Under the pieces are notes generated by a model. That model was given only the letters and a program-made list of their open reading frames with translations. It ran no database searches and was not told the origin of the DNA. Positions 17,723 to 26,158 of a stretch of 64,000 bases of DNA are shown here, piece after piece; within the stretch, counting starts at the first letter, position 1, and each line of letters begins with the position of its first letter. A program made the translations under genes and the position numbers. Origin of the DNA: Planotetraspora thailandica (GTDB lineage Bacteria > Actinomycetota > Actinomycetes > Streptosporangiales > Streptosporangiaceae). The DNA lies in NCBI RefSeq assembly GCF_016863335.1, contig NZ_BOOR01000037.1, positions 100,554 through 164,553 of the forward strand. The letters run 5' to 3'.

Positions 17723-18564
17723 CCGCACTCGCCGCCGGCGTCGCGCTGCTCGGCTCGTTGTTCTTCGCACTCGGCGCGGCGCTGCAGCAACACGAGGCCG
17801 CGCGTTCCTCCACGCCCCGTCTGCGTGTCCTGCTTCGCAGGCCGGCCTGGCTGGCCGGCGCCGCGGCGAGCGCCGCCGGGGCCACCCTCCACATCGTCGC
17901 GCTGAGCCTCGGCCCGCTGAGCGTGGTGCAGCCGATGGGAGTGGCCAGCCTCCTGTTCGCCCTGCCGGTCGCCGCCGCGATGCACGGCCGCCTCCCGGGA
18001 CGCGGGGAACTCGCCGCCGCGTGCCTGGTGAGCATCGGGCTGACGGGGCTCGTGCTCCTCGTCCCGCCGTCCTCCCAGACGCCGCAACTGACCAACGCGG
18101 GGGCGGTGGCCATGCTCACGGCCACCGGCCTCGCCGCCCTGGCCTGCTTCGGCCTCGCCCAGCGCTCGGCGGGCGCCGTCCGCAGCGCCCTGCTCGCGCT
18201 CGCGGCAGGAGTCCTGTACGGCACGACCGCGACGTTCACGCACGTCGTCGTGGGGGGAACGGGCGACAACCCGTGGTTCCTCGCGGCCCTGCCGTTGCCC
18301 GCGATGGCCGCGCTGATGCTGATCCAGCGCGCGTACGCCCCTCCCGCCAGGGGCGCCAGGAATACGGGCCGAGAGCGGGAGCGGGGGCATTTCGGCGTGG
18401 CGTTCGCCACGCTGCAGGTGACCGATCCGCTCACCGCCGTAACCTGCGGCGCCTCGCTCCTCGGTGAACCCCTGCCGGACCACGCGGCGATCGCCGTCGC
18501 GTTCGCCCTGGTGGCCGGTGCCGGCATCGCCGTACTCGCACGAACCACGCCGCTGCCCACATGA
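17719..18564 (+). CDS. DMT-superfamily (EamA/NIPA-like) membrane protein
   Basis: 281 residues and nine to ten transmembrane helices in two EamA-like halves, e.g. ATLHIVALSLGPLSVVQPMG and, near the end, QVTDPLTAVTCGASLLGEPL. The sequence plan fits the actinobacterial DMT proteins related to NIPA magnesium transporters and drug/metabolite exporters. The substrate is unknown. It is coupled to the preceding mini-ORF by ATGA, and the glycosyltransferase follows after 48 bases, suggesting one transcript. Confidence 0.8.
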   Translation: MTALAAGVALLGSLFFALGAALQQHEAARSSTPRLRVLLRRPAWLAGAAASAAGATLHIVALSLGPLSVVQPMGVASLLFALPVAAAMHGRLPGRGELAAACLVSIGLTGLVLLVPPSSQTPQLTNAGAVAMLTATGLAALACFGLAQRSAGAVRSALLALAAGVLYGTTATFTHVVVGGTGDNPWFLAALPLPAMAALMLIQRAYAPPARGARNTGRERERGHFGVAFATLQVTDPLTAVTCGASLLGEPLPDHAAIAVAFALVAGAGIAVLARTTPLPT

Positions 18565-18612
18565 GCTCCTCGACAGCGCCTCCGGCAGCCTGAACAAAGG
18601 ATCGATGACCTG

Positions 18613-19872
18613 ATGAACGCCTTCCCGCTTGACGCCGTACCTCCGCTCGAACGGCAGGCCCCGCACATGCCGTCACAGGGAGCGGACGCCGACCGCGGCC
18701 GCACCATACTGATCGCAACGGACACCTACCCGCCCGACGTGAACGGCGCCGCCTATTTCAGCCACCGCCTGGCGAGCGGCCTCGCCGCCCGTGGCGCCGA
18801 GGTTCATGTGGTGTGCGCCTCCGATCGGGGCCCGCTGCGCGTGGAGAACGTCGACGGCGTTGTGGTCCATCGGCTGCGTTCCGCTCCGCTGCTCGTCCAC
18901 CCGACGATGAGAATCAGCTTGCCCATGGGGCTCGGCCGTACGCTGTCGCGGTTGATCGGCCGGATAGGCCCGCAGGTCGTCCACGTGCAGGGGCACTTCG
19001 TGGTGGGCCGGGCCGCGATCGCGGCGGCCCGTACGGCCGGCCTGCCCGTGGTCGCGACCAATCACTTCATGCCGGATAACATGTTCCAGTTCGCCCATGT
19101 TCCTGTCCGGTTTCGGCCAGGTGTGGGCGACCTCGTCTGGCACGACTTCAACCGGGTGTTCGCTCGCGCCGACCGCGTCACCACGCCCACACGGATCGCG
19201 GCGGAACTGCTCGCCGCCAAGGGCTTCACCCGTGAGGTCGAGGCCGTTTCCTGCGGGATCGACCTGCACAGGTTCCAGCCGCAGCCCCAGCAGTGGGCGA
19301 GGCAACGGTTCGGGCTGGCCGACCGGCCCACCATCTTGTTCGTCGGCCGCCTCGACGAGGAGAAACGCCTGGACGAGCTGGTGTGGACCCTCCCCCACGT
19401 GCTGAATCACATCGACGCGCAGATCGTGTTCGTCGGGACGGGAGGGAAGAGAGCGGCCCTCGAACGGCTCGCCACACGCCTCGGCGTGGGCGAACGGGTG
19501 CGCTTCCTCGGTTTCGTCCCCGACGCCGACCTGCCACAGGTGTACTCCGCCGCCGACGTGTTCGCCATGCCGGGCGTGGCCGAGTTGCAGAGCATCGCCA
19601 CCTTGGAGGCGATGGCGAGCGGGCTCCCCGTCGTGGCGGCCCGCGCCATGGCGCTGCCGCATCTCGTGGACGGCAACGGCTACCTGTACCGGCCGGGTGA
19701 CGTCAGGGAACTGGCCCGGCACCTGGTCGGCGTCCTGAGCTCGGCCGAACTGCGCGGCTCGATGGCCCGCGCCAGCCTCGCGCTGGCGGCCACTCACGAT
19801 CATCGTCGTTCTCTCGGGCGCTTCGAGGAGATCTATGCGGAGCTGCAGCGGACGCCGAAGCCCCATCGGTGA
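18613..19872 (+). CDS. GT4-family glycosyltransferase (PimA/diglucosyl-lipid type)
   Basis: 419 residues, cytoplasmic GT-B fold. The N-terminal domain has the acceptor-side glycine motif DTYPPDVNGAAYFSHRLASG. The C-terminal domain has FVGRLDEEKRLDEL and the E-x7-E donor motif as GVAELQSIATLEAMASGLPV. Relatives transfer a sugar from a nucleotide donor to lipid acceptors such as diacylglycerol or phosphatidylinositol. Placed with UppP, DedA and BlaI genes, a role in remodelling envelope glycolipids is plausible but inferred. The first 25 residues are variable and the true start could be the Met at residue 20. Confidence 0.85.
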   Translation: MNAFPLDAVPPLERQAPHMPSQGADADRGRTILIATDTYPPDVNGAAYFSHRLASGLAARGAEVHVVCASDRGPLRVENVDGVVVHRLRSAPLLVHPTMRISLPMGLGRTLSRLIGRIGPQVVHVQGHFVVGRAAIAAARTAGLPVVATNHFMPDNMFQFAHVPVRFRPGVGDLVWHDFNRVFARADRVTTPTRIAAELLAAKGFTREVEAVSCGIDLHRFQPQPQQWARQRFGLADRPTILFVGRLDEEKRLDELVWTLPHVLNHIDAQIVFVGTGGKRAALERLATRLGVGERVRFLGFVPDADLPQVYSAADVFAMPGVAELQSIATLEAMASGLPVVAARAMALPHLVDGNGYLYRPGDVRELARHLVGVLSSAELRGSMARASLALAATHDHRRSLGRFEEIYAELQRTPKPHR

Positions 19873-19893
19873 CTGAGGACCGCCGCCTCCTCG

Positions 19894-21240
19894 TCACCCG
19901 CTGGTGCGGGCGGCTGTGTGTGGAACGGACACGGTCACGGTCGTGCCCGCGCCCGGCGTGCTGGTCATGTCGAACCGGCCGCCGTTGTCTTCGATCAGAT
20001 GTTGGACCAGGCGGAGGCCGATGTGGCCGGGGCGGGGTGGCAGTGGTGGGGTGAAGCCCACGCCGTCGTCGGTGATGGTCATGGTGACCGTCGTCATGTC
20101 GGTGGCGGCGATGCGGATGAGCACCGTATGAGAGTGGGCGTGGCGGAACGCGTTGCGGAGCAGTTCGGCGGCGACTCGATAGAGGATGCGGGCGGGCTGT
20201 TCATCCAGGGGTCCAAGGCCGGGGGCGGCGATCTCGACGGCCGGACCGGGGCCGGGCACCTCGCTCTCCAGGATTCGCGCGGCAAGGCCGTGGAGAGCTG
20301 TTCGGAGGTCCTGGCCGACGGGGTCGGCCGGGAGGAGTTCGGTCAGCAGAGTGCGCAGCTCGCGTACCTCGCCGGCCAGCAGGTCCTGAGCGCGGTCGAG
20401 GAATTCCCGGTGACGGGGCCAGGGTTGATCGGTGAGCTGGGCCCTCTGCAGGAGCAGTCCGACTCCGGCGAGGTCCGGGATGACGCTGTCGTGCAGTCGC
20501 CTGGCCAGGTCCCGCCGGGCGAGCTCGGAGGCGGCGAGGCCGTATGCACGTGCCGCACGCTGCGCGGCGCGGTCGCGCTCCAGCCGGCGTGCCAGCGTCA
20601 CCGACAGAGGGACGGTGGCGGCGGTGATCAGGACCAGGCCGAACAGCACCGTCGGCAGCAGGACCCAGGTGGTCTGCCTCGTCGTCGCGCCCACGTCCAC
20701 CGGCAGATAGAGCTCCAGGCGCATGTCGTTGCCGCCGGCGTCGCGGAAGCCGAAGAAGACCTCCATGCGGCTGCCGGGAAGGCTGCTCTCATAACGGTGG
20801 TCGGCGTCGTCAGGTGCCGGCTGCACGAGCACGTCATCGGCTGCCATCCGCACGGCGATCCGGGAGTCGAGACGACCGGACATGCCCTCGACGCGGGGCT
20901 CGTCGGAGAACATCACGGTGGCGAGGGCTCCGTGAACCCGGTAGACCTTGACCCGTTGCACCGTGCCTGCTTGGAGGAACGGCCAGATGTGCGCGCGCAG
21001 ATCTCCGCGGCCGAGGTCGTCGAGCCGCACGAAGTTCCGCTCGGACATCGGTGCGAGCACGGCCGCGGCGACCTGGCGGCCCATCGTCTCCACGCTCCTG
21101 CGCGCATCGTCCTCGGCGTACCGCCACGCGCCCACCGTGATGAACACCGACACTGCGGTCACGACCACGGCGGCGAGGAGCATGTGAGCCGCGAGTGTCC
21201 GCCACAGGACACGACGGCCTGTCGAAACCGTCAAGATCAA
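19894..21240 (-). CDS. NarL-type sensor histidine kinase (HisKA_3)
   Basis: 448 residues. A transmembrane helix at about 17-40, an extracellular sensor of about 150 residues and a second helix at about 195-215 precede the DHp helix with phosphoacceptor His in RRLHDSVIPDLAGVG. The HATPase domain has ELLRNAFRHAHS, TDDGVGF and GHIGLRLVQHL. It pairs with the response regulator directly upstream by a four-base overlap. The stimulus is unknown. Confidence 0.9.
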   Translation of the reverse strand: MILTVSTGRRVLWRTLAAHMLLAAVVVTAVSVFITVGAWRYAEDDARRSVETMGRQVAAAVLAPMSERNFVRLDDLGRGDLRAHIWPFLQAGTVQRVKVYRVHGALATVMFSDEPRVEGMSGRLDSRIAVRMAADDVLVQPAPDDADHRYESSLPGSRMEVFFGFRDAGGNDMRLELYLPVDVGATTRQTTWVLLPTVLFGLVLITAATVPLSVTLARRLERDRAAQRAARAYGLAASELARRDLARRLHDSVIPDLAGVGLLLQRAQLTDQPWPRHREFLDRAQDLLAGEVRELRTLLTELLPADPVGQDLRTALHGLAARILESEVPGPGPAVEIAAPGLGPLDEQPARILYRVAAELLRNAFRHAHSHTVLIRIAATDMTTVTMTITDDGVGFTPPLPPRPGHIGLRLVQHLIEDNGGRFDMTSTPGAGTTVTVSVPHTAARTSG

Positions 21241-21851
21241 TATCCGGAGCCGATGGTGATGAGGCCGAGCCGGTCGGCGGACACCACTGCGTCGAGCTGC
21301 GTGTGCACGCCGAGCTTCGCCATGACTGCTTTGATGTGGTCGCGCGCGGTGTGGAGTGATATTCCCAGCGTCGCGGCGATGCGGCTGGCGTCGTTGCCCC
21401 TGCCGAGCTCGCGCAGCACGTCGTATTCACGGTCGGTGAGGTGGATGCGGCCGCGACGGCGCTCCACTACGACCATCGGGTGCGCCGCATCTGCGGATCG
21501 GATGGCCGCGAGGATGCGCGTGAGCGGCGCGTCCTTCCCAAGGAAGGCCACCGCGCCGGCGGCGATCGCCCGGTCAGCGAGGTCCGACCGCGAGTGAGCG
21601 GTGAGCACGACGATCCGTGCCTCAGGGCGCAGCCGGTGTAACCGCGTGATGACGTCGAACCCGTCCGCGTCGGGTAGCTGGAGGTCGGTGACAGCGACGG
21701 CGAAGTCGAGAACCGCGGCCTTGGCGAGGCCCTCGCGGGCCGTGCGGGCGGTGGCGACGCAGTGGATGTCGGGCTCGACGTCCAGAGTCAACGCCAGGGA
21801 GTCGGTGAAGACCCGGTGGTCGTCGAGCAGCAGGACGGGCAGCGATGGCAC
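21237..21851 (-). CDS. NarL/LuxR-family response regulator
   Basis: 204 residues. Receiver Asp56 lies in VAVTDLQLPDADG with acidic residues DD at 10-11 and Lys in FLGKDAP. The LuxR helix-turn-helix is LTDREYDVLRELGRGNDASR followed by LGISLHTARDHIKAVMAKLGV. The gene start lies 10 bases from the iron-box-like palindromes shared with the divergent iron transporter. Confidence 0.9.
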   Translation of the reverse strand: MPSLPVLLLDDHRVFTDSLALTLDVEPDIHCVATARTAREGLAKAAVLDFAVAVTDLQLPDADGFDVITRLHRLRPEARIVVLTAHSRSDLADRAIAAGAVAFLGKDAPLTRILAAIRSADAAHPMVVVERRRGRIHLTDREYDVLRELGRGNDASRIAATLGISLHTARDHIKAVMAKLGVHTQLDAVVSADRLGLITIGSGY

Positions 21852-21860
21852 CCCCCAATT

Positions 21861-21899
21861 TTAGGGAGGTACCCCTAACTAAGGGAAGGCTAGCCTTCC
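21861..21899. promoter_or_regulatory. Two DtxR/IdeR-like iron-box palindromes
   Basis: TTAGGGAGGTACCCCTAA at 21861-21878 is a near-perfect palindrome, and GGAAGGCTAGCCTTCC at 21884-21899 is perfect. The second resembles the core of the DtxR/IdeR consensus (TTAGGTTAGSCTAACCTAA), with the same G-G-C-T-A centre. They lie directly upstream of the iron-type ABC operon, so iron repression is likely. Confidence 0.7.
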
Positions 21900-21935
21900 T
21901 TCGAGTTCCGAGATCGTATTCGCCAGGGAGTTCGT

Positions 21936-22973
21936 GTGCGAACAGCCAGACATCTTCTCACCGCGGTCGCCGTGATGGCCGCGGTCGCCCTTACCGCCTG
22001 CGGTGCCGACGAGACACCCACCGGTAGGAGCGCCGGCACTGCGCAGGAGCCCATCGTGCTCTACAACGCGCAGCACGAGGAGGTCGGCAAGGCGTGGGCC
22101 GAGACCTTCACCGCGAAGACGGGCATCAAGGTGGAGATTCGCAACGGCAGCGACTTCGAACTGGCCAACCAGATCGTCGCCGAGGGCGCGGCCTCCCCGG
22201 CCGATGTGTTCATCACGGAGAACTCGCCCGCGATGGCGCTGGTGTCGAGCAAGGACCTGTTCGCGCCCGTCGACGCGGCGACGAAGGCGCAGGTCCCCGC
22301 ACAGTACTCCTCCAGCAAGGGTGATTGGGTGGGCGTCGCGGCCCGCTCCACGGTGTTCGTCTACAACAGCTCCCAGCTGACCGACGACCGGCTCCCCAAG
22401 TCGATCATGGATCTGGCGAAACCCGAGTGGAAGGATCGATTCGGCATCTCCCCGAGCGGAGCCGACTTCCAGGCGATCGTCAGCGCCGTATACGCCGTTG
22501 AAGGCGACGCCACCGCGTCGGCCTGGCTTCAGGGTGTCAAGAACAACGCCAAGATCTACCGCGGCAACGGCACCATCATGAAGGCGGCCGACTCCGGCGA
22601 GGTGCCAGGCGGCGTCATCTACCACTATTACTGGCACGGCGACCAAGCGGACGGCGGAGCCAACAGCTCCAACACCAAGCTGAAGTACTTCGGCGGCAAG
22701 GACGCCGGCGCGTTCCTCAGCGTGTCCGGCGGCGGAGTTCTGAAGTCGAGCAAGCACGCCGCCCAAGCCCAGCGGTTCCTCGCGTACATGACCAGCGCCG
22801 AGGGACAGAAGCTGCTGGCCGACGGCAACGCGCTGGAGTACACCGTCGGCACCGGGGTGCCGGCGAATCCGAAGCTGAAGCCGCTGGCCGAGTTGGACAT
22901 CCCGCCCGTCGACCTCAACACGCTCAACGGACCGAAGGTCATTGAGGAGATGCAGCGGGTCGGCCTCCTGTGA
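21936..22973 (+). CDS. Fe(3+)-type ABC transporter substrate-binding lipoprotein
   Basis: 345 residues from a GTG after CAGGGAG. The lipobox LTAC gives a lipidated Cys22. The mature part shows the FbpA/AfuA family frame: VLYNAQHEEVGKAWAETFTA, then PADVFITENSPAMALVSSK, GVAARSTVFVYNSSQL and YHYYWHGDQ, with the Tyr pair that coordinates ferric iron in relatives. It delivers iron to the permease and ATPase encoded downstream with ATGA overlaps. Iron boxes upstream support the assignment. Confidence 0.88.
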   Translation: MRTARHLLTAVAVMAAVALTACGADETPTGRSAGTAQEPIVLYNAQHEEVGKAWAETFTAKTGIKVEIRNGSDFELANQIVAEGAASPADVFITENSPAMALVSSKDLFAPVDAATKAQVPAQYSSSKGDWVGVAARSTVFVYNSSQLTDDRLPKSIMDLAKPEWKDRFGISPSGADFQAIVSAVYAVEGDATASAWLQGVKNNAKIYRGNGTIMKAADSGEVPGGVIYHYYWHGDQADGGANSSNTKLKYFGGKDAGAFLSVSGGGVLKSSKHAAQAQRFLAYMTSAEGQKLLADGNALEYTVGTGVPANPKLKPLAELDIPPVDLNTLNGPKVIEEMQRVGLL

Positions 22974-24502
22974 GCCTGATCCACGCCGCGCGCGCCGGCG
23001 GCCGGCCGATTCAGCTCGGCGCGGCCGTCGCCGTGGCGGTGCTCACCCTGATCCCGGCGGGATACGTGCTCGCCGGAGTGCTCACGAACATCGACGCCAC
23101 CCGGCTGCTGTGGCGCCCCCGCGTGGGCGAACTGCTCACGAACACCGTGTTGCTCGTCATGCTGGGCACGGCGGCATGCGTGACCGTCGGCACCCTCGCC
23201 GCGTGGCTCGTCGAACGGACGACCCTGCGCGGTCGGCCGATTTGGACCGCGCTCATACTCGCGCCGCTCGCCATACCCGCGTTCGTGAACAGCTTCGCCT
23301 GGTATTCCCTGTCGCCGTCGTTCGCAGGGCTGGGCGCCGCTGTCCTGGTGACGACGCTGTCCTACTATCCGCTGGTCTACCTGCCGGTCGCCGCCATGCT
23401 GCGCGGCATCGACCCTGCGCTCGAAGAGCAGTCGCGGATACTCGGCAACGGCCCGTACCGCACTTTCTGCCGGATCGTCCTGCCGCAGGTGCGGCCGGCG
23501 CTGTCCGGTGGCGCCCTGCTGGTGGGGCTGCACCTGCTCGCCGAGTTCGGCGCCTTGGAGGCGTTGCGCTTCGACACATTCACGACCGCGATCTATGACC
23601 AGTACCAGTCCACGTTCAACGGGGCCGCGGCCACCGCACTCGCCGGAGTGCTCATCCCCCTGTGCCTGCTGCTGCTCGGCTCCGAGAAGGCGTTGAGCGG
23701 TCGCGCCCCGCTGGTCAGAGTCGGCGGCGGCGTGGCACGGCAGGTGATCAGGTACCGGCTCGGCCACACCGCGCCGGCGGCGCTCGCCGGGCTGGTCGTC
23801 CTGGTCGCCGCTGCCCTGGGCGTGCCGCTGGGCTGCATCGCGTTCTGGCTCCTCACCAGTACCTCGACCGAGTTCCCCACAGCCGAGTTGCTGCAGACGA
23901 CGAGCACGTCGATCGTCTTGGCTCTTCTCGGCGCGGCGGTCACCACCACACTCGCGTTCCCAGTGGCATGGCTGTCGATCCGCCGACAGGGCCGGCTCAG
24001 CCGGGTGGTCGAACGGAGCACCTACCTGGGCAACTCGCTCCCGGGCATCGTCGTCGCGCTCGCGCTGATCACCATCGCGGCGCGTCATCTGCCCTCGCTC
24101 TACCAGAGCACGGTGATGCTGCTCGCAGCGTACGCGGTTCTGTTCATGCCACGGGCCATGGTGAGTCTTCGGGCCGTGCTGAAGCAGACACCCCCCGAAC
24201 TCGGCGACGTCGGCCGCTCTCTCGGTGTCGGGCCCGCCGGAGTCATGTCGCGCATCACGCTCCCTCTGATCGCCCGAGGCGTCGCCACCGGTGCCGCGCT
24301 CGTGTCCCTCGCCGTCATCACCGAGTTGACCTCAACCCTGCTCCTGGCGCCCATCGGCACGCGTACGCTCGCGACCCAGTTCTGGAGCGCTTCCACGTCC
24401 ATCAACTACGGGCAGGCTGCGCCGTACGCACTGTTGATGATCCTCATCTCGGTGCCCGCGGCGTACCTGCTGACCCGTCGCAGCGGAGAGGTGGGGCGAT
24501 GA
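22970..24502 (+). CDS. Fe(3+)-type ABC transporter permease (fused two-domain)
   Basis: 510 residues with about twelve transmembrane helices and two binding-protein-dependent permease domains in tandem, as in FbpB/AfuB. The EAA loops are visible as EEQSRILGNGPYRTFCRIVL in the first half and GDVGRSLGVGPAGVMSRITL in the second. It forms the membrane channel of the iron importer. It overlaps the genes on both sides by four bases. Confidence 0.9.
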   Translation: MSLIHAARAGGRPIQLGAAVAVAVLTLIPAGYVLAGVLTNIDATRLLWRPRVGELLTNTVLLVMLGTAACVTVGTLAAWLVERTTLRGRPIWTALILAPLAIPAFVNSFAWYSLSPSFAGLGAAVLVTTLSYYPLVYLPVAAMLRGIDPALEEQSRILGNGPYRTFCRIVLPQVRPALSGGALLVGLHLLAEFGALEALRFDTFTTAIYDQYQSTFNGAAATALAGVLIPLCLLLLGSEKALSGRAPLVRVGGGVARQVIRYRLGHTAPAALAGLVVLVAAALGVPLGCIAFWLLTSTSTEFPTAELLQTTSTSIVLALLGAAVTTTLAFPVAWLSIRRQGRLSRVVERSTYLGNSLPGIVVALALITIAARHLPSLYQSTVMLLAAYAVLFMPRAMVSLRAVLKQTPPELGDVGRSLGVGPAGVMSRITLPLIARGVATGAALVSLAVITELTSTLLLAPIGTRTLATQFWSASTSINYGQAAPYALLMILISVPAAYLLTRRSGEVGR

Positions 24503-25578
24503 CCGACGGCTTGAAGGTGACCGGCCTTGCGAAGTCGTACGGGCCGGCGAAAGTGCTCGACGGACTCGACCTGGCGGTTCCCGCCGGCCGGTTGACGGCG
24601 CTGATCGGACGCTCCGGGTCCGGCAAGTCGACCCTCCTGCGGCTCGTCGCCGGCTTCGACCGGCCCGACGCGGGAACCGTGTCGATCGCGGATCGCCCGA
24701 TGGCCGATGTGCCCCCCGAGCGACGGCGCATCGGCTACGTGACGCAGGAGGGAAGCCTGTTCCCGCACCTCACCGTGGCAGGGAACGTGACGTTCGGACT
24801 CCCGTGGCGCACACGGCGCGATCGCCGGGTCGTCGACGAAATGCTCGAACTCGTCGCGCTCGACCATCGGTACGCACGCCGTTACCCCCATCAACTTTCC
24901 GGAGGTGAACAGCAGCGAGTGGCGCTTGCCCGGGCTCTCGCCACGCAGCCCGACCTTGTGCTACTCGACGAGCCGTTCTCCGCCCTCGACGCCGAGCTGC
25001 GCGCCGACACACGCCGTGCCGTCACCGCGGCGCTGGCCGCCACCGGCACCACCACCGTGCTGGTGACCCATGACCAGGCTGAGGCGCTGTCACTTGCCGC
25101 GCAGGTGGCCGTCCTGCGCGACGGCGTCATCGTGCAGGCGGGCCCTCCCGAAGAGGTCTACCGCCGACCGGTCGACCCCGCAGTCGCCGCCTTCGTCGGC
25201 GAACTGACCACGATCCCCGCCCAGCTGACCGGCGACACGGCTGAAACGCCGCTCGGCCCCATCCCCCTGCCAAACCCGGCCTACGGCACCGGCACCGTAC
25301 TCGTACGCCCCGAGCAGATCGTGTTCACCGACACCGCGACCGCCCGCGTACGCGGCAAAGCCGTCGCGATCGACTTCCGCGGCCACGACGGCCTGGTGGA
25401 TCTGCTGGTCGATGCCGAAACCGGCGGCGTCAGGCTGACCGCGCGCTGCGCCGGCCAACTACTCCCGGCGCCAGGACAGCGGGTCGGCCTGCACCTTGTC
25501 GGCACAGCGCTAGGTGTGCTGACCATGGACATCGGCGACGGCGCAGTGGAATTGGCGACGCAGCGTTCATGGTCTTGA
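24499..25578 (+). CDS. Fe(3+)-type ABC transporter ATP-binding protein
   Basis: 359 residues. Walker A GRSGSGKST at about residue 36, Q loop YVTQEGSLFPHL, signature LSGGEQQRVALARAL, Walker B LVLLDEPFSALD and switch His in VTHDQAEA. A C-terminal TOBE-like regulatory domain (about 240-359) follows, as in FbpC/PotA-type ATPases. It powers the iron importer. The start overlaps the permease stop. Confidence 0.9.
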   Translation: MTDGLKVTGLAKSYGPAKVLDGLDLAVPAGRLTALIGRSGSGKSTLLRLVAGFDRPDAGTVSIADRPMADVPPERRRIGYVTQEGSLFPHLTVAGNVTFGLPWRTRRDRRVVDEMLELVALDHRYARRYPHQLSGGEQQRVALARALATQPDLVLLDEPFSALDAELRADTRRAVTAALAATGTTTVLVTHDQAEALSLAAQVAVLRDGVIVQAGPPEEVYRRPVDPAVAAFVGELTTIPAQLTGDTAETPLGPIPLPNPAYGTGTVLVRPEQIVFTDTATARVRGKAVAIDFRGHDGLVDLLVDAETGGVRLTARCAGQLLPAPGQRVGLHLVGTALGVLTMDIGDGAVELATQRSWS

Positions 25579-25643
25579 AATGGAGCGAGTGCGTGACTAT
25601 GGAGCCGCGTAACCGGACAGGGGAGCCCATCCCGGGGGTGGCT

Positions 25644-26057
25644 TCACGAGGCTTCTACATTGGCCATTGGCCTGGATCGAGCGCTCCGACGGAGTAGCTG
25701 TCGTATATGTCGAGCAGGTCCACTGGGCACTGCCTCCCAGGGGGCACCGCTGAGTTTCGGCCGCAGGAACTCCTCCACGGCTTGGGCGAGGCACCGGTGC
25801 AGGGAGTCGGCTTCGTCCACTGCGTCGCGTTCGTCGAAGAGGACATGCAGCCCCAGCGTGGGAACGCTGTGGCAGGCTCGAACCACGGTCCGGCGCTCCG
25901 CCGGGGCCAGACCATTCCACCTGGGATACGGAAGATCCTCGCCGAGCGCGGCGATCGCAACACGCTCCCCCTCGGCGATCCGGTCGCCCGGCAGAGCGAG
26001 GACAGTAAGCTGACCCGGCCGATCCCAGCGCAGGATGCAGAGGTTTGGCGTCGTCAT
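25644..26057 (-). CDS. Unrecognised 137-residue protein
   Basis: Starts at MTTPNLCILRWDRPG, where ATG overlaps the stop of a 25-codon ORF (TGATG). Visible features are an early beta-rich part (LTVLALPGDRIAEGERVAI), a W-N-G-L-x-P-A-E-R segment and a helix LHRCLAQAVEEFLRP. After that helix another frame reads more protein-like (PVDLLDIYDSYSVGALD). A frameshift near 25740 may therefore have replaced the native C-terminus. I recognise no family. Composition is like neighbouring genes. Confidence 0.5.
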   Translation of the reverse strand: MTTPNLCILRWDRPGQLTVLALPGDRIAEGERVAIAALGEDLPYPRWNGLAPAERRTVVRACHSVPTLGLHVLFDERDAVDEADSLHRCLAQAVEEFLRPKLSGAPWEAVPSGPARHIRQLLRRSARSRPMANVEAS

Positions 26058-26134
26058 CAGCGCACACACATTTCCGGTAGACCTCTGACGTAGTCGATGT
26101 CCCAGTTGCGGTTCGGAAACATGAGCAATCGCAT
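26057..26134 (-). CDS. 25-codon ORF upstream of the 137-residue protein
   Basis: Encodes 25 residues beginning MRLLMFPNRNWDIDYVRGLP and ending ...CVR. It starts 25 bases after the ppx/gppA stop, and its TGA overlaps the ATG of the next gene. It contains a dense aromatic/acidic patch (NWDIDYVRG). It could be a leader or the displaced N-terminus of the downstream protein. No homologue is recognised. Confidence 0.35.
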   Translation of the reverse strand: MRLLMFPNRNWDIDYVRGLPEMCVR

Positions 26135-26158
26135 GGCAGGACTGGTGGAGCGCACGCC

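Noticed and set aside
18673..19866. 397-residue minus frame opposite the glycosyltransferase
   Set aside because: No family motifs; the opposite strand has complete GT4 signatures.
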